NCBI GenBank assembly: GCA_015654595.1
Contig: JAATGQ010000121.1
Span: 1 to 57,840 of the forward strand
Direction of reading: 5' to 3'
Source of the DNA: Chitinophagales bacterium
GTDB taxonomy: Bacteria; Bacteroidota; Bacteroidia; Chitinophagales; Chitinophagaceae
Length of the DNA: 57,840 nucleotides
The notes beneath the pieces were generated by a model that worked only from the letters and a program-made list of their open reading frames with translations, was not told the DNA's origin and did not search any database. The position numbers and the translations under genes are program-made. Shown here piece after piece: positions 37,998 to 46,103 of this stretch (position 1 is the first letter of the stretch; every line of letters begins with the position of its first letter).

Positions 37998-38675
37998 ATG
38001 CTTTTTCACATAGCCTTCTGGGCGGGATGCTTCCTGCTCAGCGGTGAGAGTCATGTCCTCGCACAAGCGACTGTTTGTAAAGATCCGGGGATGATCAACC
38101 TGCTTACGGCAGTGAGACGTTCGGGGCCAAATCCGGCGGTGATGGAACAGGTGACGGAACAGGCGGGAGCCAGAAAGGACGGGGAAAAACCATCGGTTCT
38201 TAGCAAAGAAGCGTTGGAGCAGTATTGTGAAAGGATCTCCAGGGACCGCAGCTGGCTGTTTTTCACGCAAAGCCGGTATGGGAAGATGAAGATAAGGATG
38301 TGCGGCGTCTATACGCATGGCAGCACGCTGTTCTTTCTCCTTCGGGTGTCCAACCGGTCTCCGCTGGATTATGAAGTGGACAGTGTCCGGTTCTTTATCG
38401 ACGAAGCGCCGCGTACCCTGATCCAGTGGCTCACAAAAACGCCTCCTGTGCGAACGCCCTTTCATCCAAAGATCATCCCGTTGCGGCCGGTGTTTGTTTA
38501 CGACAGCCTGACAAGCGTCAAGGCCTATGGCAGGGGTTTGTGTGTGCTCGCTTTTCCACGCTTCACCCTGCCCAGGGGGAGACGTTTGTTTATCGAGATA
38601 ACCGAACGGAATGGAGGAAGGCTGCTTTGTGTCACCGCATCCAATTTTGTGCTGGAAAGAGCGCGATTTATCTGA
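37998..38675 (+). CDS. TraN-like (DUF4138) conjugative element protein
   Basis: TraN proteins (DUF4138) belong to the conjugation machinery of Bacteroidota integrative elements. The 225 residues begin with a signal peptide (MLFHIAFWAGCFLLSGESHVLAQ). The C-terminal 130 residues follow the family pattern: GVYTHGSTLFFLLRVSNRSPLDYEVDSVRFFI, then TPPVRTPFHPKIIPLRPVFVYDS and FPRFTLPRGRRLFIEITERNGGRLL. Family members I recall are about 270-330 residues, so the N-terminal domain looks shortened or replaced. No other transfer gene (TraA-TraM, TraO) is present, so it is an orphan. The upstream TTG at 37995 is a less likely start. Confidence 0.7.
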   Translation: MLFHIAFWAGCFLLSGESHVLAQATVCKDPGMINLLTAVRRSGPNPAVMEQVTEQAGARKDGEKPSVLSKEALEQYCERISRDRSWLFFTQSRYGKMKIRMCGVYTHGSTLFFLLRVSNRSPLDYEVDSVRFFIDEAPRTLIQWLTKTPPVRTPFHPKIIPLRPVFVYDSLTSVKAYGRGLCVLAFPRFTLPRGRRLFIEITERNGGRLLCVTASNFVLERARFI

Positions 38676-38695
38676 TTTTTTTAAACAATTTAATT

Positions 38696-39529
38696 ATGTA
38701 CAAGGAAAATTTTGAGTATCTGAATGATACGCTGAAATACATGGGTTTTGGAGAGGGAGGTCCTTTGAACAAGAGCCTTTCCGAAGCCATCGATGCTGGA
38801 GAGCCTGCTTTTGATCTGACAACAGAAGCCTGGTTTGACGACGAAACCAGGATAGAAGTCATTCTTCATTTCAAGAAGTCTGCGACAACAGAGGCGTATT
38901 TCTTTACCAAATACGATGCGCTGCTGCGCTACCGGCTGGATGAATCCAAAAATAAGCTGCAGACCTTTTATGTCTATAAGGGTTCTGGAGTAACCTTTAA
39001 AGAAGCCTATAACCTGCTGTGCGGACGAGCCGTCAACAGGACGTTCTACGACGCCAAAGGCGAAAAGTACAATGCCTGGGTACAGCTGGACTTCGATATA
39101 AAAGATCTGCACGGTAATTACAAGCTGATCTATTACAGAGAACCGTATAATTATCCGCTGGAGCAGGTCCTGGAGAGTTACCCTATCCGGGAAATGAAAT
39201 TCGAAGACCTGCGGGCCAATCTTATCCGGGCCATGCGACGAGGAAATATCCAATTGGTCACTTTCGAAAGGCCGCAAAAGACAGAAAAAGTGTTGATTGA
39301 GGCAAACCCGCAAACAAGGGCCATCAATATCTATTCCTTGGCAACGAGAGCCAGATCCTTTAAGGATGAGAAAGACCAGCACCCTATACCGGAAGAAGAG
39401 CAGGCGCTGCTGACAGATCCGACGGTTGATCCGGGAGAAGAAGAGTCGGAGCATGAGCCGGAGCATGAGCCGGAAGAAGTCGTGGTGGAAATGACCCAAA
39501 CGGCAACACGTACAAAAAAAAGAAGATAA
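38696..39529 (+). CDS. Mobile-element accessory protein, DUF3945-neighbour type
   Basis: The 277 residues contain blocks I recall from hypothetical proteins of Bacteroidota conjugative elements: ENFEYLNDTLKYMGFGEG, YFFTKYDALLRY, LKEAYNLLCGRAVNRTF-like with YNAWVQLDF, and the ending VTFERPQKTEKVLIEANPQ. In those elements this region often precedes a DUF3945 part. Here the C-terminal part is instead a Glu/Pro-rich acidic stretch (EEESEHEPEHEPEEVVVE) and a basic end TKKRR. No enzyme motif is visible. It starts 20 bases after the TraN-like gene and is likely in the same transcript. Confidence 0.65.
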   Translation: MYKENFEYLNDTLKYMGFGEGGPLNKSLSEAIDAGEPAFDLTTEAWFDDETRIEVILHFKKSATTEAYFFTKYDALLRYRLDESKNKLQTFYVYKGSGVTFKEAYNLLCGRAVNRTFYDAKGEKYNAWVQLDFDIKDLHGNYKLIYYREPYNYPLEQVLESYPIREMKFEDLRANLIRAMRRGNIQLVTFERPQKTEKVLIEANPQTRAINIYSLATRARSFKDEKDQHPIPEEEQALLTDPTVDPGEEESEHEPEHEPEEVVVEMTQTATRTKKRR

Positions 39530-39545
39530 CTCCCTTTTTAACCCT

Positions 39546-39576
39546 CCCAGGCGATCTCGAACCCAGGTCGCCTGGG
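39546..39576 (+). terminator. Hairpin after the mobile-element gene
   Basis: Perfect nine-base arms CCCAGGCGA and TCGCCTGGG lie 16 bases past the stop. Only CTTA follows, so it is a weak terminator or a transcript-end stabiliser. Confidence 0.5.
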
Positions 39577-39592
39577 CTTAAACAGACCCTAC

Positions 39593-40146
39593 ATGAATTA
39601 TCCCTATAATTACCTCAAAGCGCTGCCGGATTTCAGCGCCTTTCAATTTGGCGACATCGGCAAAATGACATACTGCTCCGGCAGCTACGCTTTATCCCTT
39701 CGAAAAAAAAAGATATCGTAGAGCTGGCCCTTAACGATCTCCGCGAGGGAACGATCCAGCCGTCACAGATAACCGATCAATCAGACCTCGCCCATATACA
39801 GGCGACAATCATCCAGGTGGTCGAGCTCTACACCGAAAAATATCCAATGAAGACGGTCAGGTTCCACGGCGGCACGAGAGAAATAACACAATTGTTCCGA
39901 TCCGCCATCACCAACTACCTGGAAAAGCTGCTGCCCATGTTCGAAATACGTCCCGAAAGGCCAAGCTTCTTCTCATTCGGGCATGGACACCCAACCGCCT
40001 TTCTGTTAAAACGAAAAATGGATTGGTATTTTGCGGTCCATACCATTTCGACGACGCTTTGCAGCCGGAGCCAGCTTTTTGGGAGAAATGTACACGTGGA
40101 ACTGAGTAAGCAGATAGAGATCAGTATGGTATCAGATGAAAAATAA
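39593..40146 (+). pseudogene. DUF6934-like gene split by a -1 frameshift at an A9 run
   Basis: The first frame (MNYPYNYLKALPDFSAFQFGD...) runs from 39593 to a TAG at 39716-39718. The second frame takes over at 39712 (DIVELALNDLREGT...) and runs to 40146. The junction is nine A at 39703-39711; one extra A, or a -1 slip on A AAA AAG, would give one protein of about 185 residues. Joined, it follows the DUF6934 pattern I recall: MNYPYNY start, an LALNDL...QITDQSDL block, IQATIIQVVELYTEKYP, and a G(S)T..ITQLFRSAI..YLEKLLPMFEI block. Its role is unknown. It may be a decayed gene, a programmed frameshift or a sequencing error. Confidence 0.6.
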
Positions 40147-40179
40147 AAGGTATAGTTTTCATGAGATAAGGTTTAATAA

Positions 40180-40363
40180 AGCCCCGGGGATTTCTATCCG
40201 CTGGGAGTTGTTTTACGATTAACAACACTTCACCATCCTTATATCTTTCTTCATAGGCAATGGGTTAGTAAAAGCCCCGAGGATGTCTATCTATAAGGGG
40301 CTGTTTTTTTAATGGACTATATTCGCTGTTCCCCCGGGGATTTCCATCCACCGGGGGCCTTTT
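40180..40363 (+). repeat. Three related terminator-like hairpins
   Basis: Three copies of a CCCCG-GGAT-YTCYATC-GGGG pattern: 40180-40214 (stem decayed), 40273-40310 (AGCCCC/GGGGCT followed by seven T) and 40331-40363 (CCCCCGG/CCGGGGG followed by TTTT). The loops share GGAT(T/G)TC(T/C)ATC. They lie past the split DUF6934-like gene in a 269-base gap with no gene. Confidence 0.7.
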
Positions 40364-40364
40364 A

Positions 40365-40390
40365 AGAAAAAACCCGTGCCAGGCACGGGT
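40365..40390 (-). terminator. Terminator of ahpC-ahpD
   Basis: Nine-base arms ACCCGTGCC and GGCACGGGT around a single A, followed on the minus strand by six T. It lies 25 bases past the ahpD-like stop. Confidence 0.88.
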
Positions 40391-40415
40391 CAATTTCAAC
40401 CTATCGTCCAAATCC

Positions 40416-41015
40416 TTAAGCCAGCACAGCTATCAATCCCTTGATCACAGCGCCCAGCTTTACCGCCTCCAAAATCCTCGACTCCGTGCTGCCATGCTGC
40501 AATACCGATCTTTCATGCGAACTAACACACATTTCACAACCATTGATCGAAGAGACCATCAGGCTCACCAACTCAAAAAATTCCTTGCCCAAAACGGGGT
40601 TCGCCATAATCGTCATCTTGATACCAGCAGGAGAATTTTCGTAAAAATCCTTTTTAAGGAAGTGACGGAACCGATAATAGATATTGTTCGTGTTCATCAA
40701 TGAGGTACAGGCAATAATCTCCCCAATCTCGGCGTCTGTGGCTCCAGCGTCTTTAGCCTGCCCGGTAAGCGACTCCTGCAAAAGCACAAAGCGCTCATTC
40801 ACCGCAACCGCCAAAGCCAGCAACAAGGCTTCTTTCCGGTTCAGGTACTGCGTATTGTTCAATACATTTCCAACATTGATCTTCAAATCTTTTATAAACC
40901 GGCTCTCGGCCGCTGCCAGCGCCAACACATTGGCAGAAGGCTCATAACCCGTCAGATTAAGGTCGTTCAGTAGATTCTGAAACGTTTCATTTTGTAAGGT
41001 CGTAGTCGTACTCAT
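40416..41015 (-). CDS. ahpD: Alkylhydroperoxidase AhpD-like protein
   Basis: AhpD recycles oxidised AhpC through a CxxC pair. The 199 residues (start MSTTTTLQNETF at 41015; the open frame to 41072 is untypical) hold the active motif GCEMCVSSHE with Cys160, Cys163 and His167, and the all-helical family pattern (NVLNNTQYLNRKEALLLALAVAV). The general acid Glu expected upstream lies in the AAESRFIKDLK/ARDAG region and cannot be fixed by eye. It follows ahpC by 78 bases, and a -7 box at 41042 may give it a second promoter. Confidence 0.88.
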   Translation of the reverse strand: MSTTTTLQNETFQNLLNDLNLTGYEPSANVLALAAAESRFIKDLKINVGNVLNNTQYLNRKEALLLALAVAVNERFVLLQESLTGQAKDAGATDAEIGEIIACTSLMNTNNIYYRFRHFLKKDFYENSPAGIKMTIMANPVLGKEFFELVSLMVSSINGCEMCVSSHERSVLQHGSTESRILEAVKLGAVIKGLIAVLA

Positions 41016-41041
41016 AGTGCTTATTTTAAAAACGGCCGCCC

Positions 41042-41049
41042 CAAAGGTA
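41042..41049 (-). promoter_or_regulatory. Predicted internal -7 box before ahpD
   Basis: The minus strand reads TACCTTTG, a full match, 26 bases before the ahpD start and inside the ahpC-ahpD gap. Confidence 0.4.
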
Positions 41050-41093
41050 CTCTCCCCGGAACGACCGCTCATGTGTGATCAGTAATATCAATA

Positions 41094-41663
41094 TTAGTTC
41101 AGCGCCAGCTGCGTAGTCAGCGTCTCTTCGCCTTTCTTCCAGTTGCAAGGACAAAGCTCGTCGGTCTGCAGAGCGTCCAGAACACGAACAACTTCCTGTA
41201 CGCTGCGGCCTACGTTCAGATCATAAACGCTTACCCAGCGAACGATACCCTGAGGGTCGATAATAAAAGTAGCGCGGTAAGCGATCTTTTCTTCGCTATC
41301 CAGGATACCCAGCTCTTCAGCCAGTGACTTGGATGTATCAGCCAGCATCGGGAACTTCAGGTCACGCAGATCGCTGTGATCTCTTCTCCAGGCTGCATGT
41401 ACAAACTCAGAATCGGTAGAAGCGCCAATCACAACAGCGTCTCTGTCGGTAAACTCGCTGTTCTTCTTGTTGAATTCAGCAATCTCCGTAGGACAAACAA
41501 AAGTAAAATCCTTAGGCCACCAGAACATCACCGTCCACTTGCCTTCTCCGGCGGCATACGCTTCGGTGATCTCCGTAAACTCCTTACCCTTTTCGATAGA
41601 TACAACTGCTTTCTTTTTGAACGCAGGAAACTTTTCTCCAATTGACAAAACTCTGTTTGGCAT
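41094..41663 (-). CDS. ahpC: Peroxiredoxin AhpC
   Basis: AhpC reduces peroxides with a reactive cysteine. The 189 residues have the peroxidatic Cys57 in DFTFVCPTE and the resolving region ELCPCNW (Cys171, Cys173). The second cysteine near the end is the form paired with AhpD in actinobacteria rather than with AhpF; the ahpD gene directly after it agrees. RXXXIIDPQGIVRW is also present. The upstream region has a -7 box at 41766 and an OxyR-type site at 41817, consistent with peroxide induction. Confidence 0.95.
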   Translation of the reverse strand: MPNRVLSIGEKFPAFKKKAVVSIEKGKEFTEITEAYAAGEGKWTVMFWWPKDFTFVCPTEIAEFNKKNSEFTDRDAVVIGASTDSEFVHAAWRRDHSDLRDLKFPMLADTSKSLAEELGILDSEEKIAYRATFIIDPQGIVRWVSVYDLNVGRSVQEVVRVLDALQTDELCPCNWKKGEETLTTQLALN

Positions 41664-41765
41664 ATGATGTGTTGTTTTTAAATAAAAAAATGAAGATCAA
41701 AAATTCGCAGGCAGGCTAAATCGTTTACTCCCCTTTTTGCCGCGGGGAAAGGCATAATTGCGATG

Positions 41766-41773
41766 CAAATGTA
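41766..41773 (-). promoter_or_regulatory. Predicted -7 box of ahpC
   Basis: The minus strand reads TACATTTG, a full match, with a leader of about 95 bases. The OxyR-type site lies 43 bases further upstream, the usual place for an activator. Confidence 0.5.
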
Positions 41774-41816
41774 TGACAACAATGTATAGAACATCATCGC
41801 ATTTTTCTATAAACTG

Positions 41817-41831
41817 ATAGATTTTATCTAT
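41817..41831. promoter_or_regulatory. OxyR-type half-operator upstream of ahpC
   Basis: ATAGATTTTATCTAT matches ATAGnTnnnAnCTAT, the OxyR half-site pair, at every fixed base. A further CTAT stands six bases before it (41807-41810). The gap separates ahpC from the transporter gene, so ahpC is the natural target. No OxyR gene is in the window. Confidence 0.55.
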
Positions 41832-41843
41832 GAAGGGGAAAAA

Positions 41844-43001
41844 CTATTCGACAGCCGGTACAGATCTCCCTTTATCCAGGGTGAACGACACTAAACCCGT
41901 GATCAACAGCCCAAAAACGGACATCATCCCTAGTGCCCATTGCAGGCCGGCATGCTGCGCAACGGAGCCGATTACCGGTGGAACGAGCAAAAAACCCAGA
42001 TAACCCACCGTAGATACCGCAGCAATAGCCGAACCGCTGCTCATTCCAGCAGCACGCCCGGCCATACTAAAGACCATTGGGATCACACAACTGACGCCAA
42101 ACCCGGTCAGGACAAACCCCAGTCCCGCCGTGACCGGGAAAGGACAAAGGGTCGCCAGGATAAGCCCGGCAAAGATCAGACAGCCGCTGTAGATCAACAT
42201 TGTCCGCACGCCAAACCGGTTCGCCAGCCGATCTCCTGTCAACCGGCCCAGGGTCATCGCCACCAGGTAAACGACATAGCCAAGCGTAACCACGTACTTA
42301 GTCGCATGAACGGCATCCCGGAAGTAAATACCGCTCCAGTCAACCATCGTTCCTTCGCAGGCCATGCTGGCAAACGAGATAAGACCATATTTGACCAGCG
42401 TTTTATCCGGCAGAGCAAACCAGGGTTTGCGCTCCCTCGTCGCAGGCTGCTGCCGCAGAGCGCCCGGGAAAGCATAGACACAGCTTAAGGTCAGGGCAGT
42501 ACCGACAAAAAGAAAATGCCAGCCCGGTGAAACAGCCAGCCTGACCATCAGCGCCCCCAAGGCCGCCGCCGCCAGACAGGCAATACTCCAAACGCCATGG
42601 AACCTGGCAATGATACTCTTCTCAAACAACGCCTGCACCCCTATCGACTGTGCATTGACGGAGATATTCAGCAGATTGCGGGATACCCCAAAACCAACCA
42701 GCGCCGCCACCAGCTGCCAGGTCTTTGTTGCAAAACCGATCAGACACAGCATCAGATTAAACAACACCGCTCCGATCATCATGATCCGACGGCTGTCATG
42801 ACGGCTTAACAATACCCCCGTCACAGGCAGGGTACCCATTAAACCAACGGGCAGTGCAAAAAGCACTGCCCCCAGTTGTTCGTTATTTAAATGTAAATGC
42901 TGCTGTATGGTAGGGATCCGCGACGCCCAGGTTGCAAAACCAAAACCTGAAACAAAGAAAAAGACGGCGACACGAACACGGGTCTTTGCGGGGGATAGCA
43001 T
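41844..43001 (-). CDS. MFS transporter, YbjJ-like
   Basis: The 385-residue protein has about twelve membrane segments in two halves. It opens with VAVFFFVSGFGFATWASRIPTIQQHL, a signature I recall for the YbjJ-type branch of the major facilitator superfamily, and has a loop motif GRLTGDRLANRFGVR between segments. Substrate is unknown. The frame opens with a TTG at 43016; the ATG at 43001 is preferred. It lies 24 bases past the M56 gene, so it may share its transcript, but a -7 box at 43005 sits right before its ATG. Confidence 0.8.
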   Translation of the reverse strand: MLSPAKTRVRVAVFFFVSGFGFATWASRIPTIQQHLHLNNEQLGAVLFALPVGLMGTLPVTGVLLSRHDSRRIMMIGAVLFNLMLCLIGFATKTWQLVAALVGFGVSRNLLNISVNAQSIGVQALFEKSIIARFHGVWSIACLAAAALGALMVRLAVSPGWHFLFVGTALTLSCVYAFPGALRQQPATRERKPWFALPDKTLVKYGLISFASMACEGTMVDWSGIYFRDAVHATKYVVTLGYVVYLVAMTLGRLTGDRLANRFGVRTMLIYSGCLIFAGLILATLCPFPVTAGLGFVLTGFGVSCVIPMVFSMAGRAAGMSSGSAIAAVSTVGYLGFLLVPPVIGSVAQHAGLQWALGMMSVFGLLITGLVSFTLDKGRSVPAVE

Positions 43002-43004
43002 CCG

Positions 43005-43012
43005 CAAATGTA
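43005..43012 (-). promoter_or_regulatory. Predicted -7 box directly before the MFS start
   Basis: The minus strand reads TACATTTG, a full match, ending three bases before the ATG at 43001. A message from here would have no leader. Confidence 0.4.
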
Positions 43013-43024
43013 ACAATTCTGCCC

Positions 43025-45718
43025 TTAGTTAAAACTGCTCTTCAGCTCGATATACTTGTTCAGATCCTTTGAATCCAACCCCTTTGCCTTCATCCTCGTT
43101 ACATAGGCCGCATCCACCCCTGTAGCCTTTAGTGAAGTCAGCATATCCACCGGAATATCCTTATAACCTATCTCGCTGAACTCCTTTACAAAGGAAGACG
43201 TTACCCCTATGGACTTAAGGGTTACCAGCTGATCGGGTTCCAGCTTGCGATAACCGATCTGCTCAAAACTCCTTCCGAAATCAGGAGTAACACCCAGTGA
43301 CTTCAAGGTGATCAGATCATTTGCTGATATATTCTGGTAGCCTGCCTTCTCCCATCCCTTGACAAAGTCTGCCGTTATTCCCAGGGAGTGGAAAGTAACC
43401 AGGTTGTCATGACTAAGATGATCATACCCTACTTCTTTAAAAGAAGAAATATAAGCATCATCAATATTCATCGCTTTGTTCGTGATCAGGTCGTCCACAG
43501 AAAGACTACGACCTTCGGCCTTATTGACGGAACTGATATACGCCCCATCGATATTCATCGCTTTTAACGATGTCAGCTGAGCTGCCGTCAACTGCCCCAG
43601 CCCGGCCGCCTTCAGCTGCCCGACGTATGCTTTGTCTACATTCAACGCCTTCAGGGAAACCAATTGATTCAGCGTAAACGAGCTGCCCGTATATTCTTCT
43701 TTCCAGTACCGGATATATTCCTTATCGATCTTCAAAGCGGATAATGTGATCAGTTCCCGACAAGAGACATGCGGAAAGCCGCTCTCCACGATCGAATGGA
43801 CATAGGCCTTTGTGATGTCCAGCATAAAATAAGTGCCCTTAAGATGCTCTTTCTCCAGATCAAGCCCCATCTGTTTCAACGCACTCACATACGACTCGTT
43901 TGCCGTAAAGACAAAATTGCCATATCCCTGTTTTCCGTCAAACTGCCCCTTGAACGTAATATACCCCGCCTCCCGGGTCAGTTTAAAGTTAACCGTGCCC
44001 GCACCAGGATAGGGATCAACCTCATTTTTGTTGACGGAAAAATTGCTTTGCCAGTGGTGGGTCCCATTTCCCTTGGACAAGGTAAACTGCAGCTTGTCTC
44101 CTTCTGTTGTCACAAACCAGGAGCCATCTGTCAACTCATCCTCACCCGGCCTCCGGAACCCTTTCATGCCATGCAGCGATTTCAACGCCGGCATCGGCGT
44201 GACCACAGGCATTGGAGATAATGAGGGCATAGGTCCGCCCGCCCCGGCAGGAACAGGGGTTGCAGCAGCCGCAGGTGCAGGAACCGGTGCGACCGGCGCC
44301 ACTGCAGGAGCCGCTGAAGCAGCCGGCGCAACAGGCGCTACCGGCGCTGGGGTATCCGACTCTTCTCTTATCGTGGTATCCACTTTTACGTTGATAGTCT
44401 CCGCTACTTTGACGTCGACCTTTGCAGAAACGGCAGCCCTTGCTGCAATAGCAGCGTCAGCGGCGATTGCCGTCCTGGTGTCTGTCGTGATATGAGCTGC
44501 AGCCGTCTGGGCCACTGCAGCAGGTTTATTCAAGGCGCAGACCAGCCCTGTCAACAAAGGCAACAGGAAAAAGTATTTCCAGACGGTATGACGGGAAGAT
44601 CGTTTACTGTTCATCATAACAATTCGTTTTTTCAGCAGTGATTGATTATAATTATTGGTCAGACTAAACGGTAAGTTGGGAACCGATACCCGAAGCAAAT
44701 TCAACTGGTAAGCCGAAGGATCGACTTCGCTATGCCCCAGTACAGCGTCGTCGGTGAGAAATTCAAGATTGTTCTCTATTTCCCTCCGGTACAACCAGAT
44801 AAAAGGATTAAACCATTGTAAGATCAACGCCGCCTCTGCAAAAAGGATATCGAGGGTATGCCTGCCGCTGACATGCGTCTTCTCGTGCAGCAGGATCTGG
44901 TTATATGTCTCCCAGTCATAGTTGGCCGGGTTGATGAATATCGTGTTGCCAAAGGAGCAAGGCGCGCGGTTACCCGAAGTTTCTACGATCCGGAAACGCC
45001 CATCCCTTATAGCTGGGGCCGCATACGACTGATACAACAGGATCAGCATCTGAAAGAGAAAATTGACTGCAAATATCAACACGCCGAAAAGGTAACAATA
45101 GGACAGCCACTTCAGGATACGCTGTGCCAACGATGGCCCCGCAGCCGACACCGTTACGGACTTGTCGGATTGTGATCCCACAGCCTTGTCAGATTGCGAA
45201 GCCCCTTCGTTGACGGACTGTCCCCCCAAAGCGTTGTCCAACCGCGCCCCCGCCAAGTCCTTGTCCGACGACGAAGCCGCCGCACCGCTGCCGGCCTCCC
45301 CGGACCTCACGGTCTTTTCTGCGGATGAAGCTGTCCCACCCTTGTCCCCGGTCTGCAAGATCATCGCCTTACGCTGTCGCGCCAACCCTACCGGCGTGGC
45401 TTTAGCGGCATCCGACAAGGGAGCTGCCGCAGTCTGATCCAAGGGCGCTGTATCCAGTTCATTACTGTTCACCGGCGTTACGGCACTTGCCTCATCGCGC
45501 TGCCATAGCTTCGCCCAATCCTGCGCCAGCGAAGAATAACTTTCCCGCCAGCTCCACTCGCGCGGCACGCTGATCAACGGCAGTACAAACGATACCGCCA
45601 GACAACCCATCAACACCCACCGGTTTAACCGGTAAAACGTCTGCTTTTGCAACAGACCCTTGTAGAAGAGAAGACAAGCCGTAGTAATTGCCGCAACATG
45701 CAGGATATAAGGTATCAT
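43025..45718 (-). CDS. BlaR1-like M56 peptidase with C-terminal 29-residue repeats
   Basis: M56 proteins sense a signal outside the cell and cut the partner repressor BlaI inside. The 897 residues show N-terminal membrane segments (HVAAITTACLLFYKGLL, VLMGCLAVSFVLPLISV), a long Ala/Ser/Asp-rich low-complexity stretch (about 75-195), a third segment (YLFGVLIFAVNFLFQMLILLY), the zinc site HEKTH (278-282) with NNLEFLTDDAV, and a fourth segment (YFFLLPLLTGLVCAL). After an Ala/Pro/Val linker comes a beta domain and then about nine repeats of 29 residues (LVSLKALNVDKAYV type). The repeats, not a penicillin-binding domain, form the presumed sensor. Its ATG overlaps the blaI stop by four bases. Confidence 0.88.
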   Translation of the reverse strand: MIPYILHVAAITTACLLFYKGLLQKQTFYRLNRWVLMGCLAVSFVLPLISVPREWSWRESYSSLAQDWAKLWQRDEASAVTPVNSNELDTAPLDQTAAAPLSDAAKATPVGLARQRKAMILQTGDKGGTASSAEKTVRSGEAGSGAAASSSDKDLAGARLDNALGGQSVNEGASQSDKAVGSQSDKSVTVSAAGPSLAQRILKWLSYCYLFGVLIFAVNFLFQMLILLYQSYAAPAIRDGRFRIVETSGNRAPCSFGNTIFINPANYDWETYNQILLHEKTHVSGRHTLDILFAEAALILQWFNPFIWLYRREIENNLEFLTDDAVLGHSEVDPSAYQLNLLRVSVPNLPFSLTNNYNQSLLKKRIVMMNSKRSSRHTVWKYFFLLPLLTGLVCALNKPAAVAQTAAAHITTDTRTAIAADAAIAARAAVSAKVDVKVAETINVKVDTTIREESDTPAPVAPVAPAASAAPAVAPVAPVPAPAAAATPVPAGAGGPMPSLSPMPVVTPMPALKSLHGMKGFRRPGEDELTDGSWFVTTEGDKLQFTLSKGNGTHHWQSNFSVNKNEVDPYPGAGTVNFKLTREAGYITFKGQFDGKQGYGNFVFTANESYVSALKQMGLDLEKEHLKGTYFMLDITKAYVHSIVESGFPHVSCRELITLSALKIDKEYIRYWKEEYTGSSFTLNQLVSLKALNVDKAYVGQLKAAGLGQLTAAQLTSLKAMNIDGAYISSVNKAEGRSLSVDDLITNKAMNIDDAYISSFKEVGYDHLSHDNLVTFHSLGITADFVKGWEKAGYQNISANDLITLKSLGVTPDFGRSFEQIGYRKLEPDQLVTLKSIGVTSSFVKEFSEIGYKDIPVDMLTSLKATGVDAAYVTRMKAKGLDSKDLNKYIELKSSFN

Positions 45719-46077
45719 TTCTTCTGGGATTTTATGATCTCCAATATTTCGTTTAATTCGGTCTGCGTCAGCCTCTGCTCCTTAGCGAAATAAGCCAGCA
45801 TCCTGGGATAAGAGTTATTAAAATACAAGCGGACAATATCGTCAAACGCCAGCTTCTGATACTCTTCCTTGGTAACGATCGGATAGTACTGAAAGGTGTT
45901 CCCGAACGTTTCATGATTAAGAAATCCCTTCTCCTCGAGTATCCTTACCATCGTCGCCACGGAGTTATAATGCGGCTTGGGCTCGGGCAGCTCAGCAATG
46001 ATCTCCTTTATAAACGCTTTGCCCAAATGCCAGAAGGCCTGCATGATCTGCTCCTCCCTTTTGGCTAGTTTCTGCAT
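45715..46077 (-). CDS. BlaI/MecI-family transcriptional repressor
   Basis: BlaI repressors bind a dyad before their own operon and are destroyed when the M56 partner is activated. The 120-residue protein has the winged helix typical of the family (REEQIMQAFWHLGKAFIKEIIAEL, then HYNSVATMVRILEEKGFLNHE with the recognition helix) and a C-terminal helical dimer part. The frame begins with TTG at 46086, so the ATG at 46077 (MQKLAKREEQ) is taken. A near-perfect double operator lies 27 bases upstream. The stop overlaps the M56 start (ATGA). Confidence 0.92.
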   Translation of the reverse strand: MQKLAKREEQIMQAFWHLGKAFIKEIIAELPEPKPHYNSVATMVRILEEKGFLNHETFGNTFQYYPIVTKEEYQKLAFDDIVRLYFNNSYPRMLAYFAKEQRLTQTELNEILEIIKSQKK

Positions 46078-46103
46078 GTCTCTCAATTTTTATTAAAGCT
46101 ACT

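Noticed and set aside
36387..40415. Attachment sites or a tRNA for the accessory patch
   Set aside because: No tRNA, integrase or clear direct repeats were found by eye at the borders.
43025..46086. Beta-lactam resistance operon
   Set aside because: The M56 protein lacks a penicillin-binding sensor domain and no beta-lactamase gene is nearby.
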